Shown one piece after another: positions 1 to 9,778 of a stretch of 64,000 bases of DNA (position 1 is its first letter; the number at the start of each line of letters is the position of its first letter). Made by a program: the position numbers and the translations under genes. The notes under the pieces are model-generated. The model ran no database searches. It had not been told where the DNA came from and saw only the letters and a program-made list of their open reading frames with translations. Location of the stretch: positions 1 through 64,000 of IMG/VR virus record IMGVR_UViG_3300021962_000076. The stretch is one strand, 5' to 3'. Source of the DNA: a virus.

Positions 1-2
1 CT

Positions 3-593
3 GTTAAACCATCTGGAACTTCATCACTTGTATTAGGAACTTCATCAGGTATTCACGCTTGGCACAATGACTATTATTTAAGAAGAATTAGAGTTGGAAA
101 GAATGAAGCAATCTATTCTTACTTAGTGGCAAACCACCCAGAATTAGTTGAAGATGAATACTTTAGACCTCACGATACTGCGGTAATTACAATACCTCAG
201 AAAGCACCAGAAGGGTCAATTTTGAGGTATGAGTCAGTATTCCAAATGCTTGAAAGGGTTAAAAAAGTGTCACAAGAATGGGTTAAATCAGGACATAGAA
301 CAGGGCAAAATACACACAATGTGTCAGCAACAATCTCAATTAAACAAGATGAGTGGGACTTAGTTGGTGATTGGATGTGGAAAAATAGAAAATTCTATAA
401 TGGATTATCAGTACTACCATATTCAGACCACACATATACTCAAGCCCCATTTGAGGACTGTGATTCTGAAACATTTGACAAGTTATTATCAACTCTAAAA
501 AATGTTGATTTAAAAAAGATTGTTGAATTACAAGATAATACTAATTTAAGTGGAGAATTGGCTTGTGCAAACGGATCTTGCGAGATAATTTAA
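3..593 (+). CDS. Adenosylcobalamin-dependent (class II) ribonucleotide reductase, C-terminal part (5' end outside window)
   Basis: The frame is open from the first full codon, so the gene starts upstream of the window; the GTG at 126 is an internal valine. Visible motifs are KPSGTSSLVLGTSSGIHAW near the beginning (the PSGT loop of class II reductases), YYLRRIRVGKN, and a C-terminal ELACANGSCEII. The two cysteines of that tail (CxxxxC) match the mobile redox pair that re-reduces the active site and is itself recharged by thioredoxin. The enzyme makes deoxynucleotides for phage DNA synthesis. A thioredoxin and a glutaredoxin are encoded at 55598 and 55905. Assignment to the monomeric triphosphate reductase type rests on pattern memory; the class II call is firmer than the substrate level. 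An intrinsic terminator follows the stop. Confidence 0.85.
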   Translation, partial: VKPSGTSSLVLGTSSGIHAWHNDYYLRRIRVGKNEAIYSYLVANHPELVEDEYFRPHDTAVITIPQKAPEGSILRYESVFQMLERVKKVSQEWVKSGHRTGQNTHNVSATISIKQDEWDLVGDWMWKNRKFYNGLSVLPYSDHTYTQAPFEDCDSETFDKLLSTLKNVDLKKIVELQDNTNLSGELACANGSCEII

Positions 594-600
594 GATTAGA

Positions 601-638
601 AAAGTAAGGAATTTATTAAAAGTTCCTTACTTTTTTTA
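601..638 (+). terminator. Intrinsic terminator after ribonucleotide reductase
   Basis: The arms AAGTAAGGAA (602-611) and TTCCTTACTT (623-632) form a perfect 10-bp stem around an 11-nt loop, followed by a run of seven T. It closes the reductase transcript and insulates the endonuclease gene. Confidence 0.85.
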
Positions 639-648
639 TTTCACAATA

Positions 649-656
649 TATTTATA
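649..656 (+). promoter_or_regulatory. TATTTATA element (candidate late promoter) before HNH gene
   Basis: TATTTATA inside TATATTTATATG, 24 nt before the ATG at 681 and about 10 nt after the preceding terminator. Same element as before many other units in this window. Confidence 0.45.
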
Positions 657-680
657 TGTAATAACAAATACTTGTGAAAT

Positions 681-1292
681 ATGAAAAAAATTGAAATGAT
701 TGGTAAAGTTTTTGGAAAACTTAAAGTGGTTGAAGAACTAAAAAGAAATAAAAATGGTCATATAAGATATGGTTGTGAATGTGAATGTGGTAATATAACA
801 GAAGTTTTTGGGACACACCTACGTAGTGGTAGCATAATTTCTTGTGGTTGTAAAAATAGAATCAATAAAGAAGGCGGTATTAATGGTGATTTATGGTATA
901 ACATAACTAATCATAAAACCTCTAAAAGAGCGAACAGAAGAAATTTAGATTTTAATTTAACCAAAGAATATATTTATGAATTATTTAAAAAACAAAGTGG
1001 TAAGTGTAATTTATCCGGAATTAATATCACATTACCAATTAGTTGGAATGATAAATCATATACCGCATCATTAGATAGAATAGATAGTAAAAATGGTTAT
1101 GTTATTGGGAATGTACAATGGGTTCATAAACACATAAATGTAATGAAAAATATTTTCAGTCAAGATATGTTTATTTTTCTATGTAATCAAGTAACAAAAA
1201 ATAACAAATTAGTTGATTTTGATATTAAAAAAATTGATGAATTTAAATGGGGTTTAAACACAAAATATTATGAAAGTAACTTGGGGAAATAA
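681..1292 (+). CDS. HNH homing-type endonuclease with N-terminal zinc-binding region
   Basis: 203 residues. The N-terminal third carries a cysteine arrangement (GCECECGN, then SCGCK) typical of a small zinc-binding DNA-recognition module seen in phage HNH proteins. The centre to C-terminus has an HNH-like core: KCNLSG, then SLDRIDSKNGYVIGNVQWVH and a later HxxxN (HKHINVMKN). Such free-standing endonucleases nick or cut DNA and spread into phage genomes. It sits alone between the reductase and a DUF5522 gene, with a terminator and TATTTATA element in front, which fits an inserted selfish gene. Target site is unknown. Start ATG is supported by the AAAT-rich leader. Confidence 0.8.
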   Translation: MKKIEMIGKVFGKLKVVEELKRNKNGHIRYGCECECGNITEVFGTHLRSGSIISCGCKNRINKEGGINGDLWYNITNHKTSKRANRRNLDFNLTKEYIYELFKKQSGKCNLSGINITLPISWNDKSYTASLDRIDSKNGYVIGNVQWVHKHINVMKNIFSQDMFIFLCNQVTKNNKLVDFDIKKIDEFKWGLNTKYYESNLGK

Positions 1293-1351
1293 TGTAACAT
1301 TAACATATCAAGTATTGTTAGCGTTCTATAACTTAAGAAAACAAAACTAAA

Positions 1352-1582
1352 ATGACAGTTAACGCATCAAAAGATTGGGTACAACAATTATATGTTCAGG
1401 AGATTAATAAAAAGTCTCCTGAACCTGATTTTTATAAAGATAAATTTGGTAATATAGTTATGACTGAATCTTTTCATATTAAAAGAGGTAAATGTTGTGG
1501 ATCACAATGCCGTCACTGCCCCTACGAACCACTATATGAAAAAGGTAATACAAACTTAAAAGAATCATCGAGAAATCGGTGA
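1352..1582 (+). CDS. DUF5522 family small cysteine protein
   Basis: 76 residues with the cluster KCCGSQCRHCPY (cysteines 48, 49, 53, 56), the hallmark of the DUF5522 family found widely in Bacteroidota chromosomes. The cysteines probably bind a metal; no function is known to me. It follows the endonuclease gene after 59 nt with no clear promoter in between, so it may be read through from 649. The last codons lie inside the terminator hairpin at 1564-1583. A host-derived accessory gene is the simplest reading. Confidence 0.75.
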   Translation: MTVNASKDWVQQLYVQEINKKSPEPDFYKDKFGNIVMTESFHIKRGKCCGSQCRHCPYEPLYEKGNTNLKESSRNR

Positions 1583-1590
1583 TTTTTTTA
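1564..1590 (+). terminator. Intrinsic terminator overlapping end of DUF5522 gene
   Basis: Stem ATCATCGA (1564-1571) with TCGGTGAT (1576-1583), one G-T pair, closed by a GAAA tetraloop and followed by a T run to 1589. The stop codon lies in the right arm. Confidence 0.85.
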
Positions 1591-1614
1591 TTTATATAAA
1601 ATTATTACTAAGTA

Positions 1615-1622
1615 TATTTATA
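1615..1622 (+). promoter_or_regulatory. TATTTATA element before the baseplate operon
   Basis: TATTTATA within TATATTTATATAA, only 4 nt before the ATG of the gp25-like gene and about 25 nt after a terminator. If it acts like a -10 box the mRNA would be leaderless. Confidence 0.5.
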
Positions 1623-1626
1623 TAAT

Positions 1627-2088
1627 ATGGCAAATGGAATAACATATGGAATAACGTTTCCTTTTTCACAATCAACAATTGGTAGATTCTTAGGCGTTAC
1701 AGAAACATCTGATGATGAAATAAGGAGTAACATAATACACCTATTATTAACTAGAAAAGGATCAAGATATTTTTTACCTGATTTTGGTACTAGACTATAT
1801 GAATTTATTTTTGAACCATTAGATGGGCCAACATTCTCTGATATTGACGCAGAAATTAGACAAAGTATTGGTCAATATCTTCCTGGAGTTAGAGTTACAA
1901 ATATTGAAATAACTGATGCTAGTAATGATTTTGACAATAAAGGTGCCACATATATTAATTCAGAGGGTCAAAGAGAATATGTAATTCCTGGTTTAGCACA
2001 AAAAGAATATACAGCAAAAGTTAAAATCGATTATAAAATAACAAATTCAGCATTAGAGTCTAGTGATTTTGTTATAATTAATATTTAA
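1627..2088 (+). CDS. Baseplate wedge protein, T4 gp25-like (GPW/gp25 family)
   Basis: 153 residues, close to the 132 of T4 gp25. The diagnostic stretch is LLLTRKGSRYFLPDFGTRLY with FEPLDG after it, and a C-terminal beta region (RVTNIEITD, then KVKIDYKI). In contractile tails this protein is part of the wedge core and helps nucleate the sheath. The gp6-like gene follows after 5 nt, the same order as in T4 (25, 6), which supports both calls. Expected late structural gene. Confidence 0.88.
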   Translation: MANGITYGITFPFSQSTIGRFLGVTETSDDEIRSNIIHLLLTRKGSRYFLPDFGTRLYEFIFEPLDGPTFSDIDAEIRQSIGQYLPGVRVTNIEITDASNDFDNKGATYINSEGQREYVIPGLAQKEYTAKVKIDYKITNSALESSDFVIINI

Positions 2089-2093
2089 TATAT

Positions 2094-3932
2094 ATGGCAG
2101 ATAAAAAGATATCATATACTACTAGAGACTTTGAATCGGTAAGAACAGAGTTAATTAACTTTACAAGACAGTATTATCCAGATTTAATACAGAATTTTAA
2201 TGATGCTGGTATATTCTCTGTTTTTTTAGATTTAAATGCCGCGGTAACCGACAATTTAAATTTTCATATTGATAGAAGTCTACAAGAAACAGTTCTACAA
2301 TTTGCACAACAAAGATCTTCAATATATAATATAGCAAGAACATATGGATTAAAAATTCCTGGACAAAGACCATCAGTTGCCCTAGTTGACTTTTCAATCA
2401 CAGTACCAGCTTTTGGTGATAAGGAAGACTTAAGATATTGTGGTATTTTAAGAAGAGGAGCCCAAGTTCTTGGGTCAGGTCAAATTTTTGAGACAGTATA
2501 TGACATTGATTTTTCATCAGCAATTAACGCTGAAGGGTTTCCAAATAGACTAAAAATTCCAAATTTTGATACTAGTGGAAGGTTATTAAATTATACAATA
2601 ACAAAAAGAGAAGTTGTCGTTAATGGAATTACAAAAGTGTTTAAAAGAGTTATAACACCAAACGATGTTAGACCATTCTTAGAGTTATTTTTACCAGAAA
2701 AGAATGTATTAGGAATTACAAGTGTTTTAGTTAAGGAAGGTACGCAATACACTACAATCCCACCAACACAAGAATTTTTAGGTTTAAATAATAGATGGTA
2801 CGAAGTAAGAGCATTAGCTGAAGATAGAGTGTTTGTTGAAGACCCAACAAAAGTATCAGACAATCCAGGTATTAAAGTTGGTAAGTATATTACAACAAGT
2901 AATAAATTTATAAGTGAATACACAAATGAAGGGTTTTTAAAGATGACTTTTGGTGGTGGAAATATATCTGCTGAAGAACAAATTAGGGATTTTGCAAGAA
3001 CTGGATACGATTTAAATATATCAAAATACTCAAACAATTTAGCACTTGGTAGTGCACTAAAACCAAACACAACATTATTCATACAATATAGAACTGGTGG
3101 TGGTGCTACTAGTAATTTAGGTGTTAATGTTATAAATCAAATTGGAACCGTAACATTCGCTGTTAATGGACCACAAGAAACAACAAATAGAACTGTAATA
3201 AATTCATTAAGATGTAACAATTTAACTGCCGCAGTTGGTGGTGCTAATAGACCAACAATAGAAGAAGTTAGAAATATGGTATCATTTAACTTTGCAGCAC
3301 AAAATAGAGCCGTAACAGTTAATGATTATGAATCTATTATTAGAAATATGCCATCACAATTTGGAGCACCAGCAAAAGTAACAATAACAGAGGAAAATAA
3401 TAAAATAAAAATAAAACTACTATCTTATGATGAAGATGGTAAGTTAACTGAAATATCATCAAACACATTAAAACAAAATATTGCAAATTACCTATCAAAC
3501 TATAGAATGATAAATGATTATATCTCAGTTGAAAGTGCGAATGTAATTGATTTAGGTGTCACAGTTGATGTTGTCCTAGATGCCACACAAAACCAAGGAG
3601 CTTTAGTCACAAAGATTGTTGATATTGTGACACAATATTTCTCACCAAGTAATAGACAAATGGGTGAAAATGTTTACGTATCAGAAATACGTAAGAATAT
3701 ACAAAACGAAGATGGTGTAATTAGTGTGTCTGATATTTTGTTCTTTAATAAAGTAGGAGGTCAGTATTCATCATCTCAAACGTCACAAAAATATTCAGAT
3801 CCTGAGACAAAACAAATCCAACTTATAGCCGACACAATATTTGCGGAACCAACCCAAACGTACCAAGTAAGATTCCCAAATAAAGACATTAACGTTAGAG
3901 TTCTTAATTTTAAAGGAATCAATTTCTCTTGA
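2094..3932 (+). CDS. Baseplate wedge protein, T4 gp6-like (baseplate J family)
   Basis: 612 residues. The N-terminus (YTTRDFESVRTELINFTRQ) followed by LIQNFNDAGIFSVFLDLNA, and the C-terminal half with AVGGANRPTIEEVRNM, NRAVTVNDYESIIRNMP and a gpJ-like domain, match the baseplate J/gp47 superfamily to which T4 gp6 belongs. gp6 forms the dimeric ring that joins the six wedges. Position directly after the gp25-like gene supports it. Length is near T4 gp6 (660). High confidence for family, moderate for exact equivalence. Confidence 0.87.
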   Translation: MADKKISYTTRDFESVRTELINFTRQYYPDLIQNFNDAGIFSVFLDLNAAVTDNLNFHIDRSLQETVLQFAQQRSSIYNIARTYGLKIPGQRPSVALVDFSITVPAFGDKEDLRYCGILRRGAQVLGSGQIFETVYDIDFSSAINAEGFPNRLKIPNFDTSGRLLNYTITKREVVVNGITKVFKRVITPNDVRPFLELFLPEKNVLGITSVLVKEGTQYTTIPPTQEFLGLNNRWYEVRALAEDRVFVEDPTKVSDNPGIKVGKYITTSNKFISEYTNEGFLKMTFGGGNISAEEQIRDFARTGYDLNISKYSNNLALGSALKPNTTLFIQYRTGGGATSNLGVNVINQIGTVTFAVNGPQETTNRTVINSLRCNNLTAAVGGANRPTIEEVRNMVSFNFAAQNRAVTVNDYESIIRNMPSQFGAPAKVTITEENNKIKIKLLSYDEDGKLTEISSNTLKQNIANYLSNYRMINDYISVESANVIDLGVTVDVVLDATQNQGALVTKIVDIVTQYFSPSNRQMGENVYVSEIRKNIQNEDGVISVSDILFFNKVGGQYSSSQTSQKYSDPETKQIQLIADTIFAEPTQTYQVRFPNKDINVRVLNFKGINFS

Positions 3933-3982
3933 TGATTTATTTTTTTTAGAAAAAGATTATTTTTTGAAAATAGGAAATAAAC

Positions 3983-3990
3983 TATTTATC
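3983..3990 (+). promoter_or_regulatory. TATTTATC element before the 1923-residue gene
   Basis: TATTTATC 15 nt before the ATG at 4006. The same octamer with the same 15-nt gap is found on the minus strand before 28871. Confidence 0.4.
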
Positions 3991-4005
3991 AAGAAATAGA
4001 AATCA

Positions 4006-7000
4006 ATGCCAAAATCGCAAAGAATATCAACAAACATAGGTGTAGACAAATCATTACGAGTACAGTTAGATCAAGACTTTGAAACACTAAATATATTATC
4101 GCTTAAAATACTAAAAAGTGACATATATAGTAGACAATGTTCTGACTATGGGGTTGTTGTTGGTAGAGTATCAGTTAATGGTGGATTTGGATTACCAAAC
4201 GCCAAAGTATCTATTTTTATACCATTATCAGAAGAAGACAGCAATAATGAAGTTATAAAACAAATTTATCCATACGAGTCATTATCTGATTTTGACGATA
4301 ATGGTTATCGATATAATCTATTATCTAAAAATCCATCATATGATGGTCACGTTGTTACCGGGACATTTCCAGATAGAGAAGAAGTTCTAACAGATCAGAC
4401 ATATATTGAGTTATATGACAAATATTATAAGTTTACAACTAGAACAAACGATAGTGGGGATTATATGATATTTGGTGTACCAACTGGTAGCCAAACCGTT
4501 TTTATGGACGTTGATTTATCTGATATTGGGTGTTTTTCATTATCACCACAAGACTTAATCCAATCAGGACAAGCCACCGAATCACAAGTAAATGGGTCTA
4601 AGTTTAAATCATCAACAAATCTAAGTGAATTACCACAAATAAAAACAATAAATAAAATTATTGAGGTATCTCCACTATGGGGTGAACCTGAAATATGTGA
4701 GTTAGGAATTACTAGAACTGATTTTGATTTAACAGCTGAAGCAAACATTAGTATAAACCCAACAGCTGTTTTTATGGGTTCAATTATATCAACAACAGAA
4801 GATGACGCCTTAAAAACTAATTGTAAACCTAAAAATAATACTGGTAATTTATGTGAATTGGTTTCAGGTCCTGGACAAATATTAACGATAAGACAAACAA
4901 TAGATATTGATAATGAAGGAAGACCAATACTTGAACAATTTGATTTAGGTAATAATGGAAAAGTTATTGATGGAGATGGTTCCTATTTGGTTAATTTACC
5001 AATGAATTTAGATTACATCTACACCAATGAATTTGGTGAACAAGCAATATCTAATGACCCAAAAGTAGGTATACCAACTAAAGCAAAATATAGATTTAAA
5101 TTTAAATGGGAAAATGAAGGTGGATTACAAAATGATTTTTTAAGAGCAAATTACCTTGTACCAAACATTAAAGAGTATGGTTGGACTAGTTCATCATATA
5201 GTACAGATCCATTAAAAACAGGTCTAGAACAAACAATAGAATTTATAACACCAGTTGGAAATACCTCAACAACGGTTACTTTTACACAAGATGGTGGATT
5301 AGTTTTTGACGAAACAATAAATACATCATCATATAGTGTGACAATAAATGGACAACCTTATTTTGGTGATACGCAGGTTATTAGTGTTTTGGCTGGGGAC
5401 GTTGTTGAAATAACACCAGTATTTATAGACCCAAGTACACCATCCACTGTTAATTATACAAATTATAATCAAGAATATTTTGAATTATTAAAATCATATT
5501 CATTTAGTCTAGATTGGGATGATTACGTAAATCAACAGGAAGCCATCAACTGTGAAGATACTTTTTATGAGTTTAATTATAACAAGGTATATACAACAGC
5601 TATGTTTATTGATAGATATAAAAATGGTATTGGTAGAGGTCGACATTTAGGTATTAAAGAAATTGATAATCGAAGTTGTAAATCAGATGTTAATACATTT
5701 CCAGTAAATGATGTCATTAGAAATTTTGACTTTTTATTTTTTGCCTTTAACCTACTACTCAACATATTAACACCAATATTTGTTGTTGTTTTATTTGTAG
5801 CACATTTAATTGCTTTAATGTGGCCAATTTTAAAATGGATATTAATAGCATTAGGTCTATATTTTACAGTACAAGCTGTATTTGAAGTTATTGACATTGC
5901 TAGTCAAATAGCTAATATTGGAAACGAAATTGCTGGTTTATTTAGTTTTGGTATTGGAGCAGTATTTAATTTAACAAATTTATTACAGGCTATATTATTG
6001 TCACTAACTCTTCTAGCTTTAATAACTAAAGCAATTTTTATTATTGGTATATCTCTTGGATTTTTAACCTTAGCAATATTTGCAGCACTTAAAGTCAAAG
6101 GATTTCCAAGAATTGGCCTTCCAATGATAACTTATCCAGATTGCTCAACTTGTGATTGTAATTGCGGTGAAGCTGAATTGGGTGATGATTTTGATAGTTC
6201 ATCTGTTGAGTCATACGCAAACCAACAAGGAAGTCAAAATATAAATTTAGGTGGTGATTTACCATCTGGAATACCAGTAATGACTGCAACACAAAATTCG
6301 ATTTTTGCACCAATAAATAAACTTAATAGCTACATAGTAGAACACCCAAATTTAGATCAACCTTTAAATGATGATAATGAACCTTTAAGATGTTATGGTA
6401 ATTTTTGGTTTCAAGGGAGCGGTAATGACTGTTTTGGGGGAATTGGAGGACTAGATAGAGGAGCTCCAGAATATCAATATCGTTCATTCACAAATCAATC
6501 AGCAAATCAAACATTAGATGGTAGTGTTGGTGTTCCAGCAGGACTTGGGTTTCTTAGATTAGCTGCAGGTAGTGAGTCATTAGATGAGTCTAATATCCAA
6601 TATGGTATTCCAAGTAAATATTTATTACACGCACCACAACCATTTTTATTTGCGACATATAGAAGTGGGAATAATAGTGATTCACTAAGATATTTAGCAC
6701 AACCAGCAACTGAAGCTTACTCACAAAAACTAAATGAGTTTAATTATAGACAAAAATATTTTGATGTTGTTAATAGAATTAAAGTCACATTTAATGAACC
6801 AGATAATAATGGTTTGTCACATTACGATCAACCACTAGTTATTTTAGCAAGACCGGGAATGCTACAAACTTTAGGTATTGGACAGTTATTCACTTTCCAA
6901 GACCCTAATTTATCTAATTGTAATGTAAATATAACAGGAGCAACATTTGATGGTGACACAAATCAGTTTGGAACAAATGGTGTAACAGGAACAACACAAA

Positions 7001-9777
7001 CAGGTCCCGTAATTCCAATAAGTGTAAATTATGCTAATACACCAACAACAAACGCAACAGTACAATATAGCTTAATTAATACTGGAGATGCCGAAACTTA
7101 TTTACAGTATCCAATAGATCTCGAGTATTTCCAAGTTATAACAGGGTTTACATATAACGAGTTTATAAATAACCCAAATACACAGTCCCCTTTTACTTCA
7201 GACAAGTTCCCAAACAAGTACTTAAACCATAGAACTTTATATTTTTATACTAATCCTAATGGAATCACTGATAGTGGTAGTATATCTCCAAATTCAGTAT
7301 CATCACTAAATGGTAATAGTAGTTTAACATTTAAAGGTTTTGGTGTTGAGACATATTTAGATCCTAACGACAACCCAAACTCAACAACCATAACAAATAT
7401 GGTTGATTATGAAAACTTTGAAGTTATTATAATAACAAGAGGCGTTGACCCGCACTCACCAAAACAAAGAAATAGATATGATTTATCGGTTATTTTTGGA
7501 GAAACATCTGAAAATGGGTCAGTTGTTGTTGAAGGAGACTATTATTTAAATGTACCAATACAAGGTACTGGTGTTGGCCCAAAACCAAAAACACATAATA
7601 CATCTAATAACTTAGGTAATAATAAACTATATTTCGAACCTTATAATTTTAGATTAGGAGAAACAAATGGTGGTATAAATGAGTTTTCACAATTTACATC
7701 TACACTACCATATTATTATTCAAATATTGACGAAGTAGACTATACACCATGGGTTAACGTACTTCCAACAACAAACCAGATAGGAGTTAATACTAATGGA
7801 ACAATATCATCAACAAATAGAAATCTAGTTTTACCAAATACACCATTATTACCAACTAGTGGTGTATTTAATAATACACATACTGCAAACTATTATTACG
7901 CTGGAGGATCTTTTACTTCATCACAAATAAATAACGGAACAGCCGTTATGTACGCTAATTTAGGTAGTAGTGATGGTAAAAAAAGTGATACCTGGAATTA
8001 TGATTGGGCTAGCCCAACATTTAGGAGATATGCAGTATACTCTCCCGCATACTATAGATACCCATTTTATCAAAGTAACCCAGTACAATTTAGTGTGGAC
8101 CAATCAGTTGGTGGAGCGCAATATCTTGTAATGAGAAGTGATAGGATACCAACATCAACATCTGTCGAAGAAGGACAACCATTCCCAGGATCAGACTTAA
8201 ATTACACAAGTTATGGTTTACACCAAAACAATAATTTCCAGGTATATTCTGTAGGTAACGCAGCCGCACCAATAAATACTTTTGCACCAGATATAAACCA
8301 AGGACAGGGAGTTTATGATGAAACTGAGTTTGTACAATCATTAACATCAACACTAAGTTGTGAAAATATGGTTTCAGTACAATGTTATGAGTCTAGTAAT
8401 GGAACTGGGATAACAGTAAATCCAGATTGTGAAATAACTAGTGATATTGTTAAACAAGGTTGTTATTGTTTATTAAATGGAAAAGAGCTAGATAATCCAT
8501 TTATTAAAAAACTATATTTAATAGATGGTTTATATGCTAGAGATGCTAGACTATTAGTTGAATGGAAAACAAGATTTTTATTAACCTTTGCGGCTTGTAG
8601 AGGAGTATTTGGACAAACATTTCAGAATAATTGGTTAAATGGTGCGTTATATATGTTTACATTTAATAAAACATCAAGATATAAAATAGACCAACCAACT
8701 GAGCCAACATATAAGTATTGTAGAGACACAATTGTCTTTAATCAAATAACAAATAGTTTCTTTTATAGATCTTCACCATGGAATGGTAATAATTTTATTG
8801 GTGTTGAGTCACCTCCAAACCAAAACATACCACAAACACTTGTAAACAATTACCCAGGTTATGGGTATAATGAAAAAAGAATTCAGTTCCCAACAACAGT
8901 AATGGACCTTGGACCTAGAGAGAAGTTTATATCTGAAATATGTTCTAGTGATAAATTTAATGGATATTTAGTTGATCAAGTTAGAAGTACTTCGTATCAA
9001 GACAATTCAGATGTGCTCCAAATGGGCTTTATATCTAGAATATTAAACGTTGGATTCTGGAATCAATTATTACCTATTGGAAATCCTGGTGGTGGTTCAG
9101 CAGAAGGTAAAGGAATCATTCAGTTTTTTAATAGTAATAGAAAGGGAGATAGAATAGATGGTGATATTGCACAAGCGCTATCGATAAATTCAGAATGGAG
9201 AGTTAAACCATACTTAAGCGAAAACTATAGAGATGTTGATTTATTTATTGGTGAAAGTACATCTCCAGCAAGACCATTATTTGGAATATTCTTCTCATCT
9301 CAAACCGAGGATTATATATATAGAAGAAAATTAAGTCCAGGTATTGAGTATTTTAGTTTAGATTGTGGGGGCGTTTACACTAATTTTGGATACACAACAG
9401 ATCAAGTTGTACCACACTACAAATGGAAATTAGCACCTCAAAACGACCAAACTAACTTTATTTTTGGAACTGAAAATAATAATTGGGATACAAACTATAG
9501 TAGTGGAGGGTTTTATACTAATGAGTATCAAAACTTAAATTTTGACAATATACAAGAGTATTTTACAACAGGTGCGGATTTAAATCCAGGATTTATAACA
9601 AACTTTGACATAGATGGCGACCCAGTCCCACAAAATAATAGCATACCACAAATAACACATGGATTACCGGGTGAAAGTATTTTAGTTGGTGCACCATTTT
9701 ATTTTTATTTTGGATTAAACAATGGAAATACAGCAATAGATAAATTTATTAAATTTTATATAGAAACAACAAGCTAA
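4006..9777 (+). CDS. Giant baseplate/tail structural protein with internal membrane-like segment
   Basis: 1923 residues, the largest gene of the window. Residues about 45-180 look like a carboxypeptidase-regulatory-type beta domain (GRVSVNGGFGLPNAKVSIFIP, then TNDSGDYMIFGVPTG). Residues about 575-700 hold several long hydrophobic stretches (for example NLLLNILTPIFVVVLFVAHL), unusual in a soluble virion protein, directly followed by a cysteine cluster CSTCDCNCGE at about 713-722. The rest is Asn/Thr/Tyr-rich beta-type sequence. Its place after the gp25 and gp6 genes is that of T4 gene 7, so a wedge-peripheral role is possible, but I see no recognisable gp7 motif. The next gene starts 1 nt after the stop. 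Confidence 0.65.
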   Translation: MPKSQRISTNIGVDKSLRVQLDQDFETLNILSLKILKSDIYSRQCSDYGVVVGRVSVNGGFGLPNAKVSIFIPLSEEDSNNEVIKQIYPYESLSDFDDNGYRYNLLSKNPSYDGHVVTGTFPDREEVLTDQTYIELYDKYYKFTTRTNDSGDYMIFGVPTGSQTVFMDVDLSDIGCFSLSPQDLIQSGQATESQVNGSKFKSSTNLSELPQIKTINKIIEVSPLWGEPEICELGITRTDFDLTAEANISINPTAVFMGSIISTTEDDALKTNCKPKNNTGNLCELVSGPGQILTIRQTIDIDNEGRPILEQFDLGNNGKVIDGDGSYLVNLPMNLDYIYTNEFGEQAISNDPKVGIPTKAKYRFKFKWENEGGLQNDFLRANYLVPNIKEYGWTSSSYSTDPLKTGLEQTIEFITPVGNTSTTVTFTQDGGLVFDETINTSSYSVTINGQPYFGDTQVISVLAGDVVEITPVFIDPSTPSTVNYTNYNQEYFELLKSYSFSLDWDDYVNQQEAINCEDTFYEFNYNKVYTTAMFIDRYKNGIGRGRHLGIKEIDNRSCKSDVNTFPVNDVIRNFDFLFFAFNLLLNILTPIFVVVLFVAHLIALMWPILKWILIALGLYFTVQAVFEVIDIASQIANIGNEIAGLFSFGIGAVFNLTNLLQAILLSLTLLALITKAIFIIGISLGFLTLAIFAALKVKGFPRIGLPMITYPDCSTCDCNCGEAELGDDFDSSSVESYANQQGSQNINLGGDLPSGIPVMTATQNSIFAPINKLNSYIVEHPNLDQPLNDDNEPLRCYGNFWFQGSGNDCFGGIGGLDRGAPEYQYRSFTNQSANQTLDGSVGVPAGLGFLRLAAGSESLDESNIQYGIPSKYLLHAPQPFLFATYRSGNNSDSLRYLAQPATEAYSQKLNEFNYRQKYFDVVNRIKVTFNEPDNNGLSHYDQPLVILARPGMLQTLGIGQLFTFQDPNLSNCNVNITGATFDGDTNQFGTNGVTGTTQTGPVIPISVNYANTPTTNATVQYSLINTGDAETYLQYPIDLEYFQVITGFTYNEFINNPNTQSPFTSDKFPNKYLNHRTLYFYTNPNGITDSGSISPNSVSSLNGNSSLTFKGFGVETYLDPNDNPNSTTITNMVDYENFEVIIITRGVDPHSPKQRNRYDLSVIFGETSENGSVVVEGDYYLNVPIQGTGVGPKPKTHNTSNNLGNNKLYFEPYNFRLGETNGGINEFSQFTSTLPYYYSNIDEVDYTPWVNVLPTTNQIGVNTNGTISSTNRNLVLPNTPLLPTSGVFNNTHTANYYYAGGSFTSSQINNGTAVMYANLGSSDGKKSDTWNYDWASPTFRRYAVYSPAYYRYPFYQSNPVQFSVDQSVGGAQYLVMRSDRIPTSTSVEEGQPFPGSDLNYTSYGLHQNNNFQVYSVGNAAAPINTFAPDINQGQGVYDETEFVQSLTSTLSCENMVSVQCYESSNGTGITVNPDCEITSDIVKQGCYCLLNGKELDNPFIKKLYLIDGLYARDARLLVEWKTRFLLTFAACRGVFGQTFQNNWLNGALYMFTFNKTSRYKIDQPTEPTYKYCRDTIVFNQITNSFFYRSSPWNGNNFIGVESPPNQNIPQTLVNNYPGYGYNEKRIQFPTTVMDLGPREKFISEICSSDKFNGYLVDQVRSTSYQDNSDVLQMGFISRILNVGFWNQLLPIGNPGGGSAEGKGIIQFFNSNRKGDRIDGDIAQALSINSEWRVKPYLSENYRDVDLFIGESTSPARPLFGIFFSSQTEDYIYRRKLSPGIEYFSLDCGGVYTNFGYTTDQVVPHYKWKLAPQNDQTNFIFGTENNNWDTNYSSGGFYTNEYQNLNFDNIQEYFTTGADLNPGFITNFDIDGDPVPQNNSIPQITHGLPGESILVGAPFYFYFGLNNGNTAIDKFIKFYIETTS

Positions 9778-9778
9778 T

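Noticed and set aside
126-593. GTG at 126 as a gene start
   Set aside because: The frame upstream to base 3 encodes conserved reductase motifs, so the gene is a 5'-truncated continuation.
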